Source: Verrucomicrobiales bacterium (GTDB taxonomy: Bacteria > Verrucomicrobiota > Verrucomicrobiia > Limisphaerales > JAFMIX01). Taken from it: DNA of 8,428 nt. The stretch lies in the NCBI GenBank assembly GCA_017853785.1, contig JAFMIX010000084.1, forward strand, positions 1 to 8,428. Direction: 5' to 3'. Positions 1 to 5,117 of this stretch are shown here, one piece after another (position 1 is the stretch's first letter; each line of letters begins with the position of its first letter). The notes under the pieces are model-generated. The model was not told where the DNA came from. It made no database searches and worked only from the letters and a program-made list of their open reading frames with translations. A program made the position numbers and the translations under genes.

Positions 1-1
1 C

Positions 2-910
2 CTTGATGGGGCGCGTGACGATGTGCGAACCGCTCAGGCGCAGAAACAGTTCCGGCGAGGTGGAGGCGATCTGGAAATCGCCGCAATCGATGAACGCCGC
101 GAACGGCGCAGGCGAAACGGCGGCAAGGCGCTGGAATAATTCCCAGCCGGTGCAATCGCACGGCGCGGTGAGGCGTTGCGAAAGGTTGACTTGGTAGATG
201 TCGCCGGCGCGGATGTAGCGCTGGGCGCGCGCGACCGCGGCGAGGAATTGGGTGCGGGCGAGATTGGACTTGGGAGGGCACGCATATTGAGCGCCCGAAT
301 TGATTGGGGACGGCGACACCCCGTCCCCCCCGACGAGGCGGGCTTGCCACCAGTCGGCTTGCTCTTTTGCCCGCGCTTCACTGCGCGAACCGTCAGCGGC
401 CAGGCCGGTGGCGACGATCCAGGTCTTGCCGAGTTGATGGTCAAAAACTACGAGGCTGGCGTAGAAGCCGACATGGCAATCGGGCAGCTCCAAGTCGTTG
501 ACAGCGCGGCGAGGGAGTCGCGCCTCGACGAAATTTTTCAGGTCATAGCCCCAGTAGCCGAACGCGCCGCCGAGCGGGAAGGGTTGGTCGGCTTCGTCCA
601 GCAGTTCGTAGCGGGCCATCAGCGAGTCGAGGAGATGCCAGGGGTTGCCGAATTGGAGTTGATGGTTGTCAGTTGATTGTTGATAGCCGGAAATGATTTC
701 ACAGCGCGAGCCGGTGGAACGGAAGGTAAGGAACGGGTGGGCGACGACGAAGGAATAGCGCGCCGCCGGCAAATCGTAGCGCGCGCCCGCCTCCGCAAGG
801 CTCTGGCGCGGCAAGCTGCGCAGCAACATCACGCCGGCTTCGCCGTGGAGTTGCGCGGCGAGCGAATCAGGCGTGTGCGCGCTCTGGATTTCGTGGATGA
901 GGGAGGACAT
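2..910 (-). CDS. pabB: Aminodeoxychorismate synthase component I, 3' end beyond the left edge
   Basis: This enzyme aminates chorismate to 4-amino-4-deoxychorismate, the precursor of p-aminobenzoate and folate, using ammonia from a PabA-type glutaminase. The ATG at 908-910 opens a frame of 303 codons with no stop before the edge. Visible family motifs are an N-terminal region with FGYWGYDL, then DIYQVNLSQ (about 237-245), SPELF (285-289) and TRPIK at 299-303. PIK, rather than the PIA of anthranilate synthase TrpE, is diagnostic: this lysine is the PabB active-site nucleophile in E. coli (Lys274), and the position fits the usual length. The catalytic C-terminal part is missing only because the window ends. 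The gene starts 1 nt after the LOG stop, so the two are probably co-transcribed. Oddities are a heptad array encoding residues 75-86 and a palindrome encoding about 195-202, both in frame. A TrpE paralogue is the alternative but is disfavoured by PIK. Confidence 0.9.
   Translation of the reverse strand, partial: MSSLIHEIQSAHTPDSLAAQLHGEAGVMLLRSLPRQSLAEAGARYDLPAARYSFVVAHPFLTFRSTGSRCEIISGYQQSTDNHQLQFGNPWHLLDSLMARYELLDEADQPFPLGGAFGYWGYDLKNFVEARLPRRAVNDLELPDCHVGFYASLVVFDHQLGKTWIVATGLAADGSRSEARAKEQADWWQARLVGGDGVSPSPINSGAQYACPPKSNLARTQFLAAVARAQRYIRAGDIYQVNLSQRLTAPCDCTGWELFQRLAAVSPAPFAAFIDCGDFQIASTSPELFLRLSGSHIVTRPIK
306..328. repeat. Perfect 8-bp-arm palindrome inside pabB
   Basis: GGGGACGG at 306-313 is followed by a 7-nt spacer and its exact complement CCGTCCCC at 321-328. 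It lies in frame in pabB and encodes a Gly/Ser/Pro-rich stretch (around residues 195-202) at the junction between the N-terminal region and the chorismate-binding domain, where a loop could tolerate insertion. No U-run follows on either strand, so an intrinsic terminator is unlikely. Confidence 0.6.
653..687. repeat. Degenerate heptad tandem array within pabB
   Basis: Five consecutive 7-mers can be read on the plus strand: TTGGAGT, TGATGGT, TGTCAGT, TGATTGT and TGATAGC. The consensus is close to TGATNGT. On the coding strand it reads as repeats of CNATCAA. The array lies in the pabB frame and encodes a polar Gln/Ser/Asn/His stretch at residues 75-86, in the less conserved N-terminal part. The period of 7 is clear by eye, but no statistical test was made. 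Confidence 0.7.
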
Positions 911-911
911 G

Positions 912-1592
912 TCACGCAAACGCCTGCGGCACGCTTTCGGGCGGGCCGACGCGGCGCTCGTATTCGAGGATGATGTCGATCGCTTCCTGCGGGTCGTCGG
1001 TGATGGTGACGAGTTTGAGGTCGTTGCGTCCGATGTAGCCGGGCCGGCTCATCTCGGTTTCCATCCACTTGAGCAGGCCGCCCCAGAATTTGCGCCCGAA
1101 GAGGATCAGCGGAAACTGCGGGATGCGCTGGGTCTGCACGAGCGTGATGACTTCGGAAAATTCGTCCAACGTGCCGAAGCCGCCGGGCATGAAGACAAAG
1201 GCGATGCTGTATTTGACGAAGCAGACCTTGCGCGAAAAGAAGTAATGGAAATTGATGGGGATGTTCGCGTAGGGATTGCCTTGTTGCTCGTGGGGCAGTT
1301 CGATGTTCAAGCCGACGGAACGGCCCTTCGCCCGCGCCGCGCCCTTGTTGCCAGCGGCCATGATGCCCGGCCCGCCACCGGTGACGACGGCGAGATTGTT
1401 CTTGGCCAGACCGTAGGCAAGCGCTTCGGCGGCCTTGAAATAGGGGTTGCTCGGCTTCATGCGCGCCGACCCGAAGATGGTGACAGCGGGGCCGACGCGA
1501 GAGAGCGTCTCAAACGAATCCACAAATTCCGCCATGATGCGGAAGATGCGCCACGGATCCTCCTTGATGAAACCGGTGGAATGGTTGTTCAT
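912..1592 (-). CDS. LOG-family protein (TIGR00730 type), probable nucleotide 5'-monophosphate phosphoribohydrolase
   Basis: Members of this Rossmann-fold family, formerly misannotated as lysine decarboxylases, release the base from cytokinin riboside 5'-monophosphate or related nucleotides such as AMP. With the start at 1592 the protein has 226 residues. It shows VTGGGPGIM (about 70-78), the phosphate-binding SRK (120-122) and the family signature PGGFGTLDE (136-144). The frame is open up to an ATG at 1646. I prefer 1592 because the sequence after it is family-like (the PWRIFRIMAEF segment) while the 18 upstream residues are not. No Shine-Dalgarno sequence is visible at either start. pabB follows after 1 nt. 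The bacterial substrate cannot be told from sequence. A role in purine salvage or nucleotide housekeeping is inference. Confidence 0.9.
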   Translation of the reverse strand: MNNHSTGFIKEDPWRIFRIMAEFVDSFETLSRVGPAVTIFGSARMKPSNPYFKAAEALAYGLAKNNLAVVTGGGPGIMAAGNKGAARAKGRSVGLNIELPHEQQGNPYANIPINFHYFFSRKVCFVKYSIAFVFMPGGFGTLDEFSEVITLVQTQRIPQFPLILFGRKFWGGLLKWMETEMSRPGYIGRNDLKLVTITDDPQEAIDIILEYERRVGPPESVPQAFA

Positions 1593-1622
1593 GGGTGGAG
1601 CATAGGCCGCGCGGAGTGGAGT

Positions 1623-1672
1623 GGCAAGTGACGCGTCGCTCGTCACCGCCTGCGGTTTCGGCTAGCCTTGCC
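1623..1672. promoter_or_regulatory. Nested inverted repeats in the divergent LOG / DNA glycosylase gap
   Basis: The 82-nt gap between the two divergent genes contains GTGACG (1628-1633) facing CGTCAC (1641-1646) across a 7-nt loop. An outer pair, GGCAAG (1623-1628) and CTTGCC (1667-1672), flanks it and ends two bases before the GTG start of the glycosylase. It could be an operator or an mRNA structure. Both promoters must lie in or near this gap, but I cannot place -35/-10 boxes with confidence. The arms are short, so chance is possible in GC-rich DNA. Confidence 0.3.
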
Positions 1673-1674
1673 GC

Positions 1675-2226
1675 GTGAGAAAACTGCCCCGCGCCTTCTT
1701 TGATCGCGACACGACGACGGTCGCGCGCGAGTTGCTGGGAAAATTGCTCGTGCACCGCACGCCCGGCGCGGAACGCATCGGGCGCATCGTAGAGGTGGAG
1801 GCGTATCTGGGCGCGCACGACCTGGCGGCGCATTCCGCGAAAGGTCGGACGGAACGGACGCGCATCATGTTCGGCCCGCCCGGCTTTGCCTACGTGTATC
1901 TCATCTACGGCATGCACCACTGCATGAACGTCGTCACCGAACGCGCGGGCAATGGTGCGGCGGTGTTGCTGCGCGCGGTCGCGCCAGTGACGGGTATTGC
2001 GGGAAAAACCTGCGGGCCAGGCCTGCTGTGCCGGGCGATGGACATCAACCGCCGGGTCAACGGCCATGATCTGTTGAGCGACGACTTTTTCGTGGCCGCA
2101 CCGGAAGCGGAGGAGAAATTTGCAATCGTCAAGCGCCCGCGCATCGGCGTGGATTACGCGCGGCACTGGGCGCGACGGCAGTTGCGGTTCTACATCAAGG
2201 GGAACCCATTTGTCTCGCGGCCATGA
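1675..2226 (+). CDS. mpg: 3-methyladenine DNA glycosylase (AAG/MPG family)
   Basis: This monofunctional base-excision repair glycosylase removes alkylated purines such as 3-methyladenine and hypoxanthine. The 183-residue protein has a typical length and carries the family landmarks: VEAYLG with the putative catalytic Glu42 and the intercalating Tyr44, His53 in AAHS, MFGPPG (65-70), a Tyr at 75 in the YVYLIYGMH segment, and CGPGLL (113-118). By alignment in my head, these match human AAG Glu125, Tyr127, His136 and Tyr159. The start is GTG at 1675, because the family's typical N-terminus (LPRAFFDRDT) follows directly and no upstream ATG fits. It is divergent from the LOG gene and converges on the glyoxalase with 9 nt between stops. 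No adaptive-response regulator gene is nearby, so its control is unknown. Confidence 0.93.
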   Translation: MRKLPRAFFDRDTTTVARELLGKLLVHRTPGAERIGRIVEVEAYLGAHDLAAHSAKGRTERTRIMFGPPGFAYVYLIYGMHHCMNVVTERAGNGAAVLLRAVAPVTGIAGKTCGPGLLCRAMDINRRVNGHDLLSDDFFVAAPEAEEKFAIVKRPRIGVDYARHWARRQLRFYIKGNPFVSRP

Positions 2227-2235
2227 CCGCCGAAC

Positions 2236-2622
2236 TCACTTGGCACGCTGAATCAATTCGATCTCGTAACCCTCCGGCGCGTCGATGAAAGCGAAGGTTG
2301 TGCCGCTGCTGCTGGTTGTCGGGCCGTCGGAGTATTTCAAACCGTGCGCGGCAAGGTGTTTGCCGAACTCCTCCAGGCTCTCCACCTCGAACGCCAGATG
2401 TGTGAGGTCCGGCTGAACTTGGACCGGTCCGCTGCCGGGAAAATAGGTGATCTCGATCAACTCCTCGCTGCCCGGCGTCTTGAGGAAAACCAGTTCCGAA
2501 CCGCGCGGCGACTTGTGTCGCCTGACCTCCTCGAGGCCGAGGAGGTCGCGGTAAAATTTCACCGTGCGTTCGAGGTCGTTGACGCGGTAGCGCGTGTGCA
2601 GGAGTTTTTTTGCCAAATTCAT
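2236..2622 (-). CDS. gloA: Glyoxalase I-like VOC metalloenzyme
   Basis: Glyoxalase I isomerises the hemithioacetal of methylglyoxal and a thiol (glutathione in the classic case) to S-D-lactoylglutathione in the cytoplasm. The protein has 128 residues, close to E. coli GloA (135). The four metal ligands of the family are present at matching positions: His9, Glu57, His75 and Glu122 (E. coli His5, Glu56, His74, Glu122). The N-terminal LLHTRYRVNDLERTVKFY segment and C-terminal GYEIELIQ are typical. The start ATG at 2620-2622 has no Shine-Dalgarno sequence. No gloB or glutathione genes are nearby, and the thiol cofactor cannot be inferred, so another VOC activity such as methylmalonyl-CoA epimerase-like function remains possible but less likely. 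Confidence 0.85.
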   Translation of the reverse strand: MNLAKKLLHTRYRVNDLERTVKFYRDLLGLEEVRRHKSPRGSELVFLKTPGSEELIEITYFPGSGPVQVQPDLTHLAFEVESLEEFGKHLAAHGLKYSDGPTTSSSGTTFAFIDAPEGYEIELIQRAK

Positions 2623-2635
2623 GGGCGGAATTTAA

Positions 2636-2714
2636 CAGTCCAAGGCCCAAAGTCCAAGGTTCAAGGTCGCGGCTGGCCAGACTTTATGCTTTAGACTTTG
2701 GATTTTGGACTTTA
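2636..2714. repeat. Inward-facing inverted heptad arrays upstream of nusB
   Basis: The left half (2636-2670) reads as heptads CAGTCCA, AGGCCCA, AAGTCCA, AGGTTCA and AGGTCGC, consensus ARGTCCA. After a short GC-rich core (2671-2679), the right half (2680-2714) reads GACTTTA, TGCTTTA, GACTTTG, GATTTTG and GACTTTA, which is the reverse complement of the same family in shifted register. The two halves could pair as a long imperfect hairpin. The array nearly fills the divergent region between the glyoxalase (start 2622) and nusB (start 2725), so any promoter for nusB lies in or overlaps it. Confidence 0.8.
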
Positions 2715-2724
2715 GAATGTCTGT

Positions 2725-3225
2725 ATGGGTAAACGACGTGAATCCCGCGAACGCGCGGTCCAATTTCTGTTCCAGCACGACCTGAATCCGCCGGAGGATA
2801 TCGAGGCCGCACTCAATGAATTCTGGGATTCCCAGCGCGCCGCTGCGCTCGCCGAAGAAAAAGGCCCGGCCCAGTGGGGCGAAAAAACCGAACTGCCCCC
2901 GCCCACCACCGAAGAGGCAGCCATGCGCCTCTTCGCCGAACCGCTCATCCGCGGCACGCTCCAGCACCGCGACGCCATTGACGCGGAGATCAAGAAATAC
3001 GCCCAGAACTGGGAACTCCACCGCATTGCCGCCGTGGACCGCAATATCCTCCGCCTCGCCATCTATGAAATGCGCCACCGCGAGGACATCCCCCCCATCG
3101 TCTCCATCAACGAGGCCGTGGACATCGCCAAGAAATTCTCCACCGAAGACAGCGGCAAATTCGTCAACGGCCTGCTCGACAAGGTCAAAGGCGAACTCAT
3201 GCGGCCCGCACGGATCGTGAAATGA
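2725..3225 (+). CDS. nusB: Transcription antitermination protein NusB
   Basis: NusB binds boxA RNA with S10 (NusE) and helps RNA polymerase read through rRNA operons. The protein has 166 residues against about 139 in E. coli. It shows the N-terminal arginine-rich RRESRERAVQFLFQ (4-17) used in RNA binding, the central NWELHRIAAVDRNIL (95-109) and the C-terminal VSINEAVDIAKKFS segment (126-139). The extra length comes from an insertion rich in Ala, Glu and Pro at about 39-65, between the first helices and the core, probably a flexible loop. The start ATG at 2725 lies 10 nt after the heptad array and lacks a Shine-Dalgarno sequence. An upstream ATG at 2717 is in a different frame. It is first of a co-oriented trio with the PHP and ftsY genes. 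Confidence 0.95.
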   Translation: MGKRRESRERAVQFLFQHDLNPPEDIEAALNEFWDSQRAAALAEEKGPAQWGEKTELPPPTTEEAAMRLFAEPLIRGTLQHRDAIDAEIKKYAQNWELHRIAAVDRNILRLAIYEMRHREDIPPIVSINEAVDIAKKFSTEDSGKFVNGLLDKVKGELMRPARIVK

Positions 3226-3233
3226 GCAAAATG

Positions 3234-3328
3234 AGAATCCAGAATTCAGAATCCAGAATTCAGAAGAATCTCGGGCAATTCCGAGCTCCCTTCGCTTCTG
3301 ACTTCTGGCTTCCGGCTTCTGGCTTCTG
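3234..3328. repeat. Inverted heptad arrays with a hairpin core between nusB and the PHP gene
   Basis: The left half (3234-3268) reads AGAATCC, AGAATTC, AGAATCC, AGAATTC and AGAAGAA, a strict alternation of two variants. The right half (3294-3328) reads GCTTCTG, ACTTCTG, GCTTCCG, GCTTCTG and GCTTCTG, whose complement is the related AGAAGYC. The unique core contains a small perfect hairpin: CTCGG (3270-3274) and CCGAG (3281-3285) around a 6-nt loop. The array fills nearly the whole gap and stops 3 nt before the PHP start codon. There is no T-run, so it is not a standard intrinsic terminator. Confidence 0.85.
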
Positions 3329-3331
3329 ACC

Positions 3332-4147
3332 ATGTTTGCCGACCTCCATCTGCACACGAAGTTTTCCGACGGCACCTACACCCCGGAAGAACTTGTCGCG
3401 CAGGCCCAGTTTCACAAACTGTCCGCCATCGCGCTGACCGACCATGATACGGTCGAGGGTTGCTCCCGCGCTGCTGCCGCCTGCGCCGCCGCCGGCATCG
3501 AATTCATCCCCGGCAGCGAACTCACCTCCGAGCATGACGACATCGAGGTCCACATCCTGGCCTACTTCGTGGACACCACCAACGCCGCATTCCTCACCGA
3601 GATCGCCAAATTTCAGACCGCGCGCCAGAACCGTATCCGCGAGATGTGTGCCAAGCTCAACGCCATCGGCATCGGCCTGCAAGCGGAGGAAGTCTTCACG
3701 CTCGCAAGCTGCCACTCGCCGGGCCGCCCACACGTCGCCCGCGCGCTTGTGGCCGGGAAACATTGCCGCAGCCTTGATGTCGCCTTCGACCGCTTTCTCA
3801 AAAAAGACCGGCCCGCCTACGTGCCCAAGTTCAAGATGTCCGCCGCCCATGCCATCGAACTCATCCACCAAGCCGGCGGCCTGGCCGTGATGGCGCATCC
3901 CGCGCTCAACCACACCGATGAGATCATCCCCGCCATCGTCGCCGCCGGCCTGGACGGCATCGAAGTGTTCCACACCAAGCACGGGCCGAACGCCAACCAC
4001 CGCTACATGGACTTCGCCAAGAAATTCAATCTGCTCGTCACCGGCGGCAGCGATTGCCACGGCATGAGCAAAGGCCGCCCCCTCATCGGCACCGTGAAAC
4101 TCCACCTCGATTACGTCGAAAAAATGAAGGCCAAAGCCAAAAAATAA
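3332..4147 (+). CDS. PHP-domain phosphoesterase, RNase AM / YciV-like
   Basis: The PHP fold is a trinuclear-metal phosphoesterase. The 271-residue size and motif order match the YciV branch, whose E. coli member (RNase AM, 5'-3' exonuclease, also active on 3',5'-bisphosphonucleotides) trims the 5' ends of rRNAs. All expected ligands are visible: HLHT (His6, His8) with SDG (Asp13), TDHD (Asp37, His38), GSEL (Glu63), His74, GRPH (His134), MAHP (His189) and GSDCHG (Asp241, His243). The start at 3332 gives MFADLHLHT, the usual beginning; the frame has no better upstream start. It lies between nusB and ftsY in the same direction, with both gaps filled by heptad arrays. A link to rRNA maturation alongside nusB is attractive but is inference. 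Histidinol phosphatase is less likely given the motif pattern. Confidence 0.85.
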   Translation: MFADLHLHTKFSDGTYTPEELVAQAQFHKLSAIALTDHDTVEGCSRAAAACAAAGIEFIPGSELTSEHDDIEVHILAYFVDTTNAAFLTEIAKFQTARQNRIREMCAKLNAIGIGLQAEEVFTLASCHSPGRPHVARALVAGKHCRSLDVAFDRFLKKDRPAYVPKFKMSAAHAIELIHQAGGLAVMAHPALNHTDEIIPAIVAAGLDGIEVFHTKHGPNANHRYMDFAKKFNLLVTGGSDCHGMSKGRPLIGTVKLHLDYVEKMKAKAKK

Positions 4148-4181
4148 TTCCGCACTCCACGTTCCAAATTCCGCATTCACA
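4147..4181. repeat. Direct heptad array between the PHP gene and ftsY
   Basis: Five 7-mers fill the gap: ATTCCGC, ACTCCAC, GTTCCAA, ATTCCGC and ATTCACA, consensus close to RTTCCRC. Unlike the two arrays upstream it has one orientation only. It begins at the last base of the PHP stop codon and ends 2 nt before the ftsY ATG, so the ftsY ribosome entry region is made of repeat. Confidence 0.75.
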
Positions 4182-4183
4182 AC

Positions 4184-5095
4184 ATGGGACTCTTCTCCAA
4201 ATTCAAAGCCGGCCTCGCCAAGACACACGCCAAGCTCACGCACGAACTCAAGCGCATCGTCACGCGCTCGCCCAAGCTCACCGCCGAGTCGCTGGAAGAG
4301 ATCGAACACGCCCTTATCGCCGCCGACCTCGGCATGGCGATGACCGCGCAAATCACCGCGGCGGTGAAGCACGCCTACGAATCGCAAGGCACGGCGGGGC
4401 TGGATTACCTTGGCGTCGCGCGCGCGGAGATCGAGAAAAGTCTCTCCAGCAACAAAGCCGATTTGCTGAAAGCTCCGAACGGCCCGACCGTCGTCTCCAT
4501 CGTCGGCGTGAACGGCACCGGCAAGACCACCACCAGCGCCAAGCTCGCGCACTACATCCAGTCGCAGCATAAAACCGTCTTGCTCGCCGCGTGCGACACC
4601 TTCCGCGCCGCCGCCATCGAGCAGCTCAAGCTCTGGGGCACGCGCCTCAAGGTGGAAGTCATCGCCAGCGCGTATGGTGCGGATGCCGCGTCCGTCGCGC
4701 ACGACGCCGTCACCGCTGCCACCGCGCGCAAGACCGATTATCTTTTCATCGACACCGCCGGCCGCCTGCACACCAAGCACAACCTCATGCAGGAATTGCA
4801 CAAGCTCCATCGCGTCATCGGCAAGCAACTGCCCGGCGCGCCGCACGAAGTATTGCTCGTGCTCGACGGCAGCACCGGCATGAACGCGCTCAATCAGGCG
4901 CGCGAATTCAACAAGGCTGTCCCGCTCACCGGCCTCATCGTGACCAAGCTCGACGGCACAAGTAAAGGCGGCATGGTGGTGGCGATCCAGAAGGAGCTCG
5001 GCCTGCCGATTAAATTCATCGGCCTCGGCGAACAACCCGATGATTTGCAGCCGTTCGACGCGAAGCAGTTCGCGGCGGCGTTGTTTGAGGAATAA
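4184..5095 (+). CDS. ftsY: Signal recognition particle receptor FtsY
   Basis: FtsY is the membrane-associated GTPase that docks the SRP (Ffh plus 4.5S RNA) and ribosome at the Sec translocon. The protein has 303 residues, essentially an NG domain without the long acidic A domain of E. coli, as in many bacteria. The N domain helices span about 1-95 and begin with the amphipathic MGLFSKFKAGL segment that probably binds lipid. G-domain motifs are GVNGTGKT (108-115), DTFRAAA (138-144), DTAGR (190-194), TKLDGTSKGG (254-263) and GLGEQPDDL (280-288). FtsY rather than Ffh is indicated by the absence of an M domain and by the ending shortly after GLGEQ. It is the last intact gene of the nusB-PHP-ftsY trio; 22 nt separate it from the decayed fucosidase. 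Confidence 0.96.
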   Translation: MGLFSKFKAGLAKTHAKLTHELKRIVTRSPKLTAESLEEIEHALIAADLGMAMTAQITAAVKHAYESQGTAGLDYLGVARAEIEKSLSSNKADLLKAPNGPTVVSIVGVNGTGKTTTSAKLAHYIQSQHKTVLLAACDTFRAAAIEQLKLWGTRLKVEVIASAYGADAASVAHDAVTAATARKTDYLFIDTAGRLHTKHNLMQELHKLHRVIGKQLPGAPHEVLLVLDGSTGMNALNQAREFNKAVPLTGLIVTKLDGTSKGGMVVAIQKELGLPIKFIGLGEQPDDLQPFDAKQFAAALFEE

Positions 5096-5117
5096 TCCCA
5101 CACACAAAGCAAAAAAT

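Noticed and set aside
912..1592. Lysine decarboxylase
   Set aside because: This is the historical misannotation of the LOG family; the motif set is for nucleotide phosphoribohydrolase.
873..1631. A 252-codon plus-strand frame opposite the LOG gene
   Set aside because: It is antisense to the gene carrying PGGFGTLDE and has no recognisable domain.
1510..2166. A 218-codon minus-strand frame opposite the DNA glycosylase and the LOG start
   Set aside because: It is antisense to a glycosylase with all catalytic residues; its C-terminal end only reads the LOG N-terminus out of frame.
2227..2235. Bidirectional terminator between the convergent mpg and gloA genes
   Set aside because: The 9-nt gap has no stem-loop or T-run that I can see.
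2636..3328. CRISPR array
   Set aside because: Units are 7 bp and contiguous without spacers; there is no direct repeat of 25-37 bp and no cas gene.
3260..5107. A 615-codon open frame on the minus strand opposite the PHP gene and ftsY
   Set aside because: It lies antisense to two genes with complete catalytic motifs, shows no family resemblance, and long antisense frames are expected in GC-rich codon-biased DNA.
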